DNA of 40,184 bases from a virus: IMG/VR virus record IMGVR_UViG_3300046791_000222, positions 1-40,184 of that record. One strand, given 5' to 3'. The notes under the pieces were generated by a model. It saw nothing but the letters and a program-made list of their open reading frames with translations. It was not told the origin of the DNA and made no database searches. Positions 30,969-38,121 of this stretch are shown here, one piece after another. Positions within the stretch are counted from its first letter, which is position 1. The number at the start of each line of letters is the position of its first letter. The position numbers and the translations under genes were made by a program.

Positions 30969-31270
30969 GGACGAAGATGCCCGACGACGACGACGACAAG
31001 ACCAAGCGCGAGGCCTACATCGATGCCGCGCAGATCGTGGAGATGCAGGCCTACGGAGCCGAGGCGGCTGCGGCGCTCGCCCTGCGTGCAGCTGCAGCGC
31101 TCCTGCGCCAGAAGGTCGAGCGCAGGAGGCCAGACGCCGATCGGCGGCACCAGCTGGGATGGGAATCGTCGAGGAAGGCAAAGAACGTCAACGGGCGCGT
31201 CAAAGATCGCCGCCGCGTTGAATCGAAGAGCGTCGCCAAGCGCCGTGCGGCCCAGAAGGGCGAGAACTGA
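30965..31270 (+). CDS. Unknown charged protein (101 aa)
   Basis: 101 aa. Acidic start (PDDDDDKTK), a long Ala-rich helix (AAQIVEMQAYGAEAAAALALRAAAALLRQ) and a strongly basic tail with SSRKAKNVNGR and VAKRRAAQKGEN. Bipolar charge suggests a nucleic-acid or protein-bridging role. Overlaps both neighbours. Confidence 0.7.
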   Translation: MRTKMPDDDDDKTKREAYIDAAQIVEMQAYGAEAAAALALRAAAALLRQKVERRRPDADRRHQLGWESSRKAKNVNGRVKDRRRVESKSVAKRRAAQKGEN

Positions 31271-31611
31271 TGCGGGAGGGAGAAACGAGGGCTGGCATGG
31301 AACCGAAGAAAAGGCAGCTGCCGCCGCGCGTGCGGCTCGCAGGGCGCGACGGCGTGGCGATGTTCGATGCGATCGCGCAAGCTTTCATGGACACGATCAT
31401 GCAGCACCCCGAGGCGATCGTGAACGATTGGTCTGAGCTTGGCGACTACTACCGCCGCGATCCGAAGGCCCCGCCCACGGTCGATGAGTTCGATCGCTGG
31501 CACCGCGAGAAGTGGAGCGCGATCGCCACCGTCTACAAGGTCGATGTCAGCGGCAAGTACAACCTGCTGGAGATTTTCCGCGTGATCGCGGCGAAGCACT
31601 TTGAGCGATGA
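31270..31611 (+). CDS. Unknown helical protein (113 aa)
   Basis: Starts at 31270 in an overlap with the previous stop, or at the in-frame ATG 31297 (MEPKKRQLPP). GVAMFDAIAQAFMDTIMQHPEAIVNDW and FDRWHREKWSAIATVYKVDVSGKYNLLEIFRVI are amphipathic helices with several Trp. No family recognised. Confidence 0.7.
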   Translation: MREGETRAGMEPKKRQLPPRVRLAGRDGVAMFDAIAQAFMDTIMQHPEAIVNDWSELGDYYRRDPKAPPTVDEFDRWHREKWSAIATVYKVDVSGKYNLLEIFRVIAAKHFER

Positions 31612-31883
31612 GCGATCCGCTGCGCCTGATCTGCATGCCAGCGCACCTGCACTACAACGTCGTCAAGGGCACGGTGTTCGATCGCTGGTGCTGCCAGCAC
31701 TGCGGGGTGAAGCTGGGGATCGCGCCCTCTGGGCAAGCCGTGATCGCGGCCTACCCTGATGTCGAGATCGTGTGCGCCGGGTGCGCGGAGCGCCTGTACG
31801 GCACTGAGCTTGCGCAGCTGGCACCGGGCGCAGCTGAAGAAGCAATCGAGACGCTCACCAACGACAAGGGGACCACGCATTGA
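31608..31883 (+). CDS. Zinc-finger-like protein (91 aa)
   Basis: 91 aa with WCCQHCGVKLG (CxxC at residues 29-32) and VCAGCAERLYG (CxxC near 56-59), spaced to form one zinc site, and an acidic helical end. Likely a small zinc-ribbon adaptor. ATGA overlap at the start, TTGA overlap at the end. Confidence 0.75.
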   Translation: MSDPLRLICMPAHLHYNVVKGTVFDRWCCQHCGVKLGIAPSGQAVIAAYPDVEIVCAGCAERLYGTELAQLAPGAAEEAIETLTNDKGTTH

Positions 31884-32215
31884 AAAAACGACGCAGCTTC
31901 ACCGACGAGCAGAAGAAGGCGATCCTGCAGGAAGCGATCGATCGGCGCAGCGTCGCCGAGGTGCTGGCGAAGCATCGCCTCGCGGACGGCGCGTTCTATC
32001 GCTGGCAGAAGCGCTTCATGCCCAACTGGGAGAAGGTCTTCAAGCCCAAGGTGAACGCGAGGCGACTGAGCGAAGAAACGAGGCCGCGCGTCGAGCGGAT
32101 CGTGCGGCCCACGGGCCTTGTCGATCTGGTGCGCTCCCAGCTGCGCACCGCCCAGAACGATGTGAAGCGCCTGTCCCGCGTGCTGGTGCTGCTGGTGGGG
32201 CGCAAGCGCGGATGA
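31880..32215 (+). CDS. Second transposase-type HTH protein (111 aa)
   Basis: Start is TTG at 31880 (TTGA overlap). RRSFTDEQKKAILQEAIDRRSVAEVLAKHRLADGAFYRWQKRF (in separate helices, residues 4-45) is the IS3 OrfA-type HTH. The C-terminus has a coiled coil (LVDLVRSQLRTAQNDVKRLSRVLVLL), in OrfA used for dimerisation. No transposase catalytic gene or IS ends accompany it; it is embedded in an operon with start-stop overlaps. Confidence 0.8.
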   Translation: MKKRRSFTDEQKKAILQEAIDRRSVAEVLAKHRLADGAFYRWQKRFMPNWEKVFKPKVNARRLSEETRPRVERIVRPTGLVDLVRSQLRTAQNDVKRLSRVLVLLVGRKRG

Positions 32216-32430
32216 CGCATAGTGTGGACAGGCAGATGCTCAAATCCGCCATGCGGGGCGCGAAGGTCTACGAGGTGTGGCTATCGCCCCGCGTGGCGCG
32301 ACTACTGGGCCGCGCCGGGAAGTGGCTGGAGATCACCCCGGAGCAAGCCGCCAGATTGATCCTGACTGTCGAGCTACTGAAGACCCAGCCGCCGCGCCGC
32401 AAGCTCAAAACCGCGCCGGAGCCGAAGTGA
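32212..32430 (+). CDS. Unknown small protein (72 aa)
   Basis: 72 aa, ATGA overlap. AKVYEVWLSPRVARLLGRAGKWLEITPEQAARLILTVELLK, then a basic Pro-rich tail. Helix-rich; unrecognised. Confidence 0.7.
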   Translation: MTHSVDRQMLKSAMRGAKVYEVWLSPRVARLLGRAGKWLEITPEQAARLILTVELLKTQPPRRKLKTAPEPK

Positions 32431-32702
32431 AGGACGCGCCCTACGGCATCCGGGACCACAAGGGGTACTACGGAGCTTTCACGCGGGAGCGGGCCGAGGG
32501 CGCGCTACCGTGCGGCACGCGCGTCGTGAAGATCAAGACCGAGGATCGGGACGCCAACCCGGTGGGTGCGCGTGGGCGCGTTCTGGGATCGATCTTGGCG
32601 GGCGATCGCGGCGATGAGCTTGGCTACTTCATCGAGTGGGATCACGCGCCCAACGTCGCGGTGTTCGTCATGGCATGGAAGCTCGCCCCGGTCGCCGACT
32701 GA
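32427..32702 (+). CDS. Unknown small beta-rich protein (91 aa)
   Basis: GTG start in a GTGA overlap, 91 aa. GIRDHKGYYGAFTRERAEGALPCGTRVVKIKTED followed by GARGRVLGSIL, GYFIEWDHAPNVAVFVMAWKLAPV looks like a small SH3-type barrel. Last gene of the rightward operon; no intrinsic terminator follows. Confidence 0.7.
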   Translation: MKDAPYGIRDHKGYYGAFTRERAEGALPCGTRVVKIKTEDRDANPVGARGRVLGSILAGDRGDELGYFIEWDHAPNVAVFVMAWKLAPVAD

Positions 32703-32732
32703 GCCTAGCCGATCCTAGACGGTCCCTGCGAT

Positions 32733-32747
32733 CGGGGGATTTCCGGG
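32733..32747 (+). repeat. G-rich iteron CGGGGGATTTCCGGG, copy 1
   Basis: Identical 15-mer at 32733, 32921 and 32953, all in the convergent gap between the two operons. Copy 1 is 188 bp from copy 2. Confidence 0.9.
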
Positions 32748-32920
32748 AGCCGGGGTAGTACGAAAATCGAATTTGCTGAAGAAACAATGCGCTTGCGCGC
32801 TCAGTCGGTCTTCGTCCTACGAAACGCGACAACTTTGCGCACGCCCCAGTAAGTACATGATTTCCCAGCAAGCGGGTGCGATCGAGGTAGTCCTAGAGGG
32901 TTCTCACAGGTCGCCAGAAT

Positions 32921-32935
32921 CGGGGGATTTCCGGG
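32921..32935 (+). repeat. G-rich iteron, copy 2
   Basis: Identical 15-mer; 32 bp before copy 3, with a partial copy (ATCGGGGG) between them. Confidence 0.9.
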
Positions 32936-32969
32936 AAAATCGGGGGTGCTGTCGGGGGATTTCCGGGGG
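32922..32969 (+). other. Potential G-quadruplex
   Basis: Five G-runs on the plus strand (5, 3, 5, 5 and 5 G) separated by loops of 6, 6, 7 and 6 nt, fitting the G3+N1-7 rule. Lies 5 bp before the end of the late operon (32975), on the strand opposite to late mRNA. Confidence 0.6.
32953..32967 (+). repeat. G-rich iteron, copy 3
   Basis: Identical 15-mer followed directly by GGGATTTTC, an incomplete further copy. Confidence 0.9.
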
Positions 32970-32974
32970 ATTTT

Positions 32975-34759
32975 CTACTCCTCCCCAGCCCCCTTGTAGC
33001 GCGCTCGCGTGGCGAGGATGCGCTGCTCGGCGCGGCGCAGCTGCTCCATCTCGGCTGGGCTGAACTGATGCCGGGGAGCGCTCGGGAAGCTCTTCGGCTG
33101 CAGCTGGTCGAGCGCGCGCTTTTGCGCGTCTGGCAGCTTCGCCCAGATTTCAGGACTGCGTAGCAGGCTCTGGAAGTCAGGGACGTTCTGGATGACGTTG
33201 TCGGGCAGGATCACGCCGTGCCTGCCCAGCCCCTCGCCGATCGGCTTGGTCCAGTTCCAGCTGGTCTCCTGCCCCTCCTCATGGGTCCAGCCCAGCCGAT
33301 CGGCGGCTTCGCCTTTCCTTGCGCTGGACATCGAGTACCCCGGCGAGTAGCCCGGATCGCCGAATTTGGGATCGGCCCCGCCGCCCGCGTACTTCTTCTG
33401 CGGCAGGCCCATCATCGTCGCGTCCCAAGTGTCGGCAGTGGAGTGCAGCGGCGCGAACGGGTTGCGCGGATCGAGGTTGCCCGCGAAGTTGTGGACCTTG
33501 GGGCCGGAGAGCAGCGTCTCGCCGCGTAGCGCGCGCTGGAAGTTGCCCTGCCACGCGGGCAGCACCGATGCCGCGCGCACCTGCGCACCCGCGCTCGGGG
33601 TGCTGCCTGCGTACATCTGCAGGAGCAGGCGCAACTCATCGGGCGTCGCCGTGGCAAGGAACCGGGGCGGCACATTCAGATGCCGCGCGAGCGATTCCAC
33701 CTGACTCATCGAGCGCTGCACTTCGTCGCCCTGCGCGATGATCGGCTTTTGCTGGACGTTCTCCGCGAGGATGCGGTTGATGCTCTTGGCGTCCTTCGGC
33801 TCGCCCGCCGCCTTCCACGGGAAGTAGGTCGAGGTGAAGTTCTCAAGGTTCGACTCGACCGAGGTCTGGGGCGACAGCGCCGACTTGCCGTAGGCCGCGC
33901 GCGTGGCTTCGGCTCCGGGGAACATCGCGCCCGTTGCTTCGCGCGATCCAGCGTACCAGCCACGGCGCGGCTCGCCCGCGCGCATGATCGAGACGATCTC
34001 ATCGACAGGCGGCTGCAGATCGTAGTTCTCGCCATACAGCCTGCCCGTCTGCGAACTGCGCGTCGCCTTGCCCAGCTGCACGGGATTCAAGTACGGACGC
34101 GCACGAGCGAAGGCGTCCGACTCCCGCCCGATCGCATCGGCCTTGCGCAGCACCTCCTGCGGCAGGTTCTGCTCCTGCAGATCGAGCATCACGCGCGAGA
34201 GGTCACCCGGACGGCCCTCGCGGTTCACCATGTTGGCGAGTAGCTGGCGCGCACTCTGGCTGATCTTGCTGCCAGCGGGAATGCCGCCCTCAGTCTCCCC
34301 GGAGTACGCGAGCGGAACCGCTGCGCCAGCTGCGAGCTTGACTGCCTTGCCCGTGGGGCCGAGTGCCAAGTTGAACGCCATCTCTCCCGGTGTCTCGCCC
34401 ACCACTGCGCCAGCAATGTCGGGCAGCGTCACTTCGCCCTTGCGATCGCGCTCGCTGGAGTACCAATCCGCCATGCGCTGGTAGGCCTTCGGATCGCGCA
34501 GCAGCTGCGCCATGAAGCCAGCTGGCGCACCCTGCATGATTGCCTTGCCCGTGGGGTCCGCGCCCATCTCGACTTCGCGCGCAGCACCTGCGCCGCGCTG
34601 GATCGATGGACCCAAGCCCTTTCTCAGCTGCCCCGGAAAGTCCAGCACAGCAGTGCCGACGCGCTTGCCGATGTCGCTTACACCACCAACGACGTCGTGC
34701 AGGAACTGGGCGTTTCGCTCCTGCCAATCCTTTTGCTGGATGCGCTCCTCCGGGGTCAT
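32975..34759 (-). CDS. Large virion protein, last gene of the late operon (594 aa)
   Basis: 594 aa; the ATG follows the membrane gene's stop directly (TAGATG). The N-terminus is helical, then a Gly/Ala-rich hydrophobic stretch around residues 110-155 (PGEMAFNLALGPTGKAVKLAAGAAVPL). The middle has GWYAGSREATGAMFPGAEATRAAYGKSALSPQTSVESNLENF, and further on LLSGPKVHNFAGNLD, PLHSTADTWDATMMGLP. The order 'LSPQTS...KV.NF...DTWD' recalls the core of helix-hairpin-helix DNA glycosylases and of some phage proteins of unknown function; this is weak. An ejected virion enzyme or structural protein is my inference. Confidence 0.7.
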   Translation of the reverse strand: MTPEERIQQKDWQERNAQFLHDVVGGVSDIGKRVGTAVLDFPGQLRKGLGPSIQRGAGAAREVEMGADPTGKAIMQGAPAGFMAQLLRDPKAYQRMADWYSSERDRKGEVTLPDIAGAVVGETPGEMAFNLALGPTGKAVKLAAGAAVPLAYSGETEGGIPAGSKISQSARQLLANMVNREGRPGDLSRVMLDLQEQNLPQEVLRKADAIGRESDAFARARPYLNPVQLGKATRSSQTGRLYGENYDLQPPVDEIVSIMRAGEPRRGWYAGSREATGAMFPGAEATRAAYGKSALSPQTSVESNLENFTSTYFPWKAAGEPKDAKSINRILAENVQQKPIIAQGDEVQRSMSQVESLARHLNVPPRFLATATPDELRLLLQMYAGSTPSAGAQVRAASVLPAWQGNFQRALRGETLLSGPKVHNFAGNLDPRNPFAPLHSTADTWDATMMGLPQKKYAGGGADPKFGDPGYSPGYSMSSARKGEAADRLGWTHEEGQETSWNWTKPIGEGLGRHGVILPDNVIQNVPDFQSLLRSPEIWAKLPDAQKRALDQLQPKSFPSAPRHQFSPAEMEQLRRAEQRILATRARYKGAGEE

Positions 34760-34906
34760 CTACTTGCCGATCAGCAGCATCAGCCCGTAGAAGAAAAGCC
34801 CCAGCCAGCCGATGTTGACGGGTCCGCTGGAAACGGGCGGGTAGTTAATCGCCGCGACGATCCAGCAGATGATTGCGATGACCAACAGAATCATGCCTGC
34901 GCTCAT
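34760..34906 (-). CDS. Two-helix membrane protein, holin candidate (48 aa)
   Basis: 48 aa with an excellent SD (AAGGAG, 8 nt before the ATG at 34906). MILLVIAIICWIVAAI and IGWLGLFFYGLMLLIG are two transmembrane helices joined by NYPPVSSGPVN, ending with Lys. The size and topology suit a class II holin, and late-operon position fits, but no endolysin is encoded next to it. Confidence 0.75.
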   Translation of the reverse strand: MSAGMILLVIAIICWIVAAINYPPVSSGPVNIGWLGLFFYGLMLLIGK

Positions 34907-34919
34907 GGTGCGTTCTCCT

Positions 34920-36056
34920 TCACTGGAATTGATATCGAACGATCACGATGCCGGAGCCGCCAGCGGCGGATGCCACCTGCGTCCCGCCACCACCGCCACC
35001 ACCTGTATTGGGTGCGCCAGCCACTGCGGGGTTGGGACCGGGGCTGTTCCCCAGTTCGCTATTGCCACCGCCGCCAGCACCGCCCAGACCTCGCGTCGTA
35101 TTCCCGGCACCACCGCCACCACCGCCGCGCGTCACGGGAGTCGCGCTGGTGATCGTGCTGGACAATCCGGCCCCACCGTTTCCGCCCGTGGCACCACCGG
35201 GAGAGTTGGCCCCTACCGCTCCTGCGCCACCACCGCCACCACCGCCGATCGTAAGTCCACCAGTGCCGCCATTCCTGCCCTGTGCAGGCGCGACCACGGG
35301 CGTGTTGCCAGTTCCGCCGGGACGTCCTGCGAATGGCGTCGTGGCGTTCGCTCCACCACCGCCGCCCGATCCGCCATTGCCGCCTGCCCCGGTTGCCGTA
35401 TCGGAGAACATCCCACCCGCGCCACCGCCAGCTGCGCTGATCGTGTCGAACGCGGACGCACCGCCCTGCGTGGCGACCGCGCCGCCAGCACCCACCGTGA
35501 CCGCATAGGAGCCGATCGGGATCGGGTAGTCGAGCGCAGGCGCGTTGGTGCGAAATCCTCCTGCACCGCCACCGCCCACCGCGCCACCGCCGCCGCCACC
35601 GATGACGAGGTACATCGCGCTGCCAGTGCCCTGCGTGACGGTGAACGTCCCCGATGCGTTGAACGTGTGGACCTTGAAGTTGCCGTCGATCGTGACCACG
35701 CCGCCCGTGGCGACAGGAAACCCAGCGGCTGCATCGACGTAGGAGATGCCGCCACCCGCGCCCATGGGCACGCCTGCGACGTAGCTCACAGCACCCCCGC
35801 CACCAGCTGCAACGCGACCAGCTGCGGTGATGCCGATGCCGTGGGAGAAAGTGACGGGCGCAGCCACTTCGATGCACAGCGCGCCGTTCGCGGCCTGCGG
35901 CAGGCCATCGTTGTACACGGCGATCGGCGCTGCCAGCGTAATGTGCAGCGCGCCACTGGCATCGTAGGGCAGGCCTTGGTTGAACCTGCTCGTCGCGCTC
36001 GGGGCGGCACCTGTCGCTCCAAGCTGCCCACCAACGATGCTGAACGCCTTGATCAC
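34920..36056 (-). CDS. Glycine-rich tail/adhesin protein (378 aa)
   Basis: GTG at 36056 (GTGA overlap), 378 aa. An N-terminal 140 residues of beta-rich repeats (SRFNQGLPYDASGALHITLAAPIAVYNDGLPQ and its repeat AANGALCIEVAAP) are followed by about 200 residues of polyglycine stretches (GGGGGGA, GGNGGSGGGGG) and the end GSGIVIVRYQFQ. Polyglycine-sandwich domains of this type form receptor-binding tips in some phage adhesins; the VIVRY ending is a known mark of the glycine-rich family. Probably a tail or fibre-tip protein. Confidence 0.8.
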   Translation of the reverse strand: MIKAFSIVGGQLGATGAAPSATSRFNQGLPYDASGALHITLAAPIAVYNDGLPQAANGALCIEVAAPVTFSHGIGITAAGRVAAGGGGAVSYVAGVPMGAGGGISYVDAAAGFPVATGGVVTIDGNFKVHTFNASGTFTVTQGTGSAMYLVIGGGGGGAVGGGGAGGFRTNAPALDYPIPIGSYAVTVGAGGAVATQGGASAFDTISAAGGGAGGMFSDTATGAGGNGGSGGGGGANATTPFAGRPGGTGNTPVVAPAQGRNGGTGGLTIGGGGGGGAGAVGANSPGGATGGNGGAGLSSTITSATPVTRGGGGGGAGNTTRGLGGAGGGGNSELGNSPGPNPAVAGAPNTGGGGGGGTQVASAAGGSGIVIVRYQFQ

Positions 36057-36379
36057 GCAGCGCCTTCGCTGACTGCCTTCGGCTCCTGCTCCAGCAACTC
36101 GTAGGCGCGGCCCACCGCGAGCGGCGCGAACATCTTGCCGATGAGATTCTTCAGGAGCGTGATCTGCTCGGCAGTCAGATCGACCTCGCGAGGTCTGGCG
36201 TAGATGCGCTGCATGATGTCGAAGCGTTTGGCGCGTTCGCTGCCCGTCAACGTCCGGTCCTCCTCGGTGATCGTGTTCAACGCCGACATCGCGAGCGTCT
36301 GCAGCGTAATGGGTTCGTCGCCAACCTTGCCGGGAGTGCCATCGAGGTTGAGGATGGGTTGGGTGAAGTCTCGCCTCAT
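36053..36379 (-). CDS. Conserved small tail-region protein (108 aa)
   Basis: 108 aa, ATGA overlap with the fibre gene. RDFTQPILNLDGTPG, EPITLQTLAMSALNTI, SERAKRFDIMQRIYA, VDLTAEQITLLKNLIGKMFAPLAVGRAYELLE is a pattern I know from small podovirus proteins near fibres, function unknown. Possibly a fibre-assembly chaperone. Confidence 0.8.
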   Translation of the reverse strand: MRRDFTQPILNLDGTPGKVGDEPITLQTLAMSALNTITEEDRTLTGSERAKRFDIMQRIYARPREVDLTAEQITLLKNLIGKMFAPLAVGRAYELLEQEPKAVSEGAA

Positions 36380-38112
36380 ACTTTTCCTTCCAGTGCGCGA
36401 ATACGCGCTTCATGTTCAGTGATCGCCGCACCGTGCAGCGGGATCAAGCTGCTGTACTCCAGCAACAGGTACTCGTCGCGATCAACGCTAACGGCCTCGG
36501 GCAGCACCTTCAGCACATCCTGCGCGATCAGCATGGCACGGCGCGTTTTGTTGTCGTCGGACTTCAACGTGCCGATGACATGGCGCATCGAGGAAACCTT
36601 CGCAGCCGCGTTCGTAATCGGCTCGATGATGTCCTTCATGCGCTCGTCGGAATAGTTCGCCCATGCGGTTGCTCCCGCAACGAGCGCAACACCGATAGCG
36701 GAATTCGCGCCGGATGACACTCGCACCTGCCGCCCTCCTGCGTTCTGGTTGATGTAGTAAGCGGTAGCGTCCATCCAGTGAGCGCCTGCAAACCCGCTGG
36801 CGGTATCGATGAGTTGCAAGTGCGGCGCAGCCTCGGAGGTATCTCCCTTGGTGATCACCACCCTCGGGTTGAACGTGCAGAGGTTGCCCGACAGAACCAA
36901 GCAATTCACCGGGGCTGCAGTCGTGCAAGTACGCAGCCGGATTTCGGCGGCGAGATCGTTGAACCCGTTGTCGATGGTGAGCGTCGTGCTGCCAGCAGGG
37001 GTGTAGGTGAGCCGCGCAAAATTGCTTCCTGCGCTGCCCAGCAAGTTGAACTCGAAACCAGATGCCACGCTCAGAGTGGTGTTCGCCAGCACGTTCACCG
37101 ACGAAACGAAAAAGCGTCCAGTGCCACCAGCAAAGTGCGCGACGGTGTTCGCGCTCGACTCTTGAATGTAGGTGTCGAACCCACCGTCGAGGTATAGCGC
37201 CGCCGCAGCAGCAATCGACAGTCCGCCGGAAAACTGCGCCAGCCCACTAGTCACCTTCAGCGACTCCACGCCACCCGTGAACAGCGACATCACGTTCGCT
37301 GCGTTTTCGGCAATGAACGTATCGCCAGCCCCATCAATATAGATGCGGTTGCCAGAAGGGACCGTCAGCCCCGCAGTGAAATTGCTGAACGAGGTGTGGA
37401 ACATATTCCCAGCACTCGCAGCAATGATCGGGTTGGTTCCACTGGTCAGCGTGATGAAATTCGGTCCCGGCCCCGGAAGAGTACGCAGCACCAACGGTCC
37501 AGCACCGTTCGCGTAGAGATCGACTCCCGCATTGCCCTTGCCAGCAATCGCAAGCGGAACGTCGGCGCTAGCTCCCGCAGGAACGATAACCACCGCGCTG
37601 CCAGCAAGCGACGGGACGATCCGCAGCCAGTTGACGGGCGCGGTAACGTGGGTGATCTCCAATCCCGGAGCATTGTTCGTCCCAAGGAACATCGACACCG
37701 TTGTGCCAGTGTTGATGATCCCGCCCGACACGATCAGATTGGAGTTGACTTGCAATCCACCGACGGTCAGCGAGGAAGCGACGTTCAGCGCCACGCCAAC
37801 CGGGATCGTCACCGTATTGGGCGTGAACTCCATCACCTTCGCGCCCTGCACGGCGAGCGCCCAATCGCTCCCGCCAATTCGGTACAGACCGGAACCCGGC
37901 TCGTTCAGGAACCCAAGGCCCGGAGCCGCCATCGTGCCGTCGGCGATCCTGAAGGGCGCGAGCATTCCGCCGCGCCCGTTGCGATCGAGCGAGTTAGTCA
38001 GTTCCGCCCCGATGTCGTCGCGCGTGGTGTTCTCATCGGGCGAGTCGATCGTCGTGTTCGGAACCCTCGGCGGATCGGGAAGGCTGTAGACCCCAGCTGC
38101 GTTACGCGGCAT
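36376..38112 (-). CDS. Tail fibre/spike with S74 intramolecular chaperone (578 aa)
   Basis: 578 aa, ATG at 38112 with GAGGAAA upstream. The N-terminus (GFLNEPGSGLYRIGGSDWALAVQGAKVMEF) is a phage fibre head-binding motif. The long beta-rich middle has repeated short strands ending in 'G..T' steps, and the last 91 residues (from S488, SDERMKDIIEPI, then AMLIAQDVLKVLPEAV and a terminal coiled coil) form the Peptidase_S74 chaperone that trimerises and is cleaved off before the Ser. Recognises the host surface. The DNA lacks CAGCTG sites, unlike its surroundings. Confidence 0.9.
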   Translation of the reverse strand: MPRNAAGVYSLPDPPRVPNTTIDSPDENTTRDDIGAELTNSLDRNGRGGMLAPFRIADGTMAAPGLGFLNEPGSGLYRIGGSDWALAVQGAKVMEFTPNTVTIPVGVALNVASSLTVGGLQVNSNLIVSGGIINTGTTVSMFLGTNNAPGLEITHVTAPVNWLRIVPSLAGSAVVIVPAGASADVPLAIAGKGNAGVDLYANGAGPLVLRTLPGPGPNFITLTSGTNPIIAASAGNMFHTSFSNFTAGLTVPSGNRIYIDGAGDTFIAENAANVMSLFTGGVESLKVTSGLAQFSGGLSIAAAAALYLDGGFDTYIQESSANTVAHFAGGTGRFFVSSVNVLANTTLSVASGFEFNLLGSAGSNFARLTYTPAGSTTLTIDNGFNDLAAEIRLRTCTTAAPVNCLVLSGNLCTFNPRVVITKGDTSEAAPHLQLIDTASGFAGAHWMDATAYYINQNAGGRQVRVSSGANSAIGVALVAGATAWANYSDERMKDIIEPITNAAAKVSSMRHVIGTLKSDDNKTRRAMLIAQDVLKVLPEAVSVDRDEYLLLEYSSLIPLHGAAITEHEARIRALEGKV

Positions 38113-38121
38113 GTCGTTTCC

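Larger units (their letters stand above)
32703..32974. other. Convergent intergenic region
   Basis: No credible gene and no intrinsic terminator on either strand. It contains the three G-rich iterons and a more AT-rich middle (about 32755-32870). Candidate termination, packaging or replication-pausing zone between head-on operons. Confidence 0.6.

Noticed and set aside
34948-35508. Proline-rich rightward frame
   Set aside because: Complement of polyglycine codons in the glycine-rich tail gene.
36376-38112. Diversity-generating retroelement target
   Set aside because: No reverse transcriptase gene or template repeat was found in the window.
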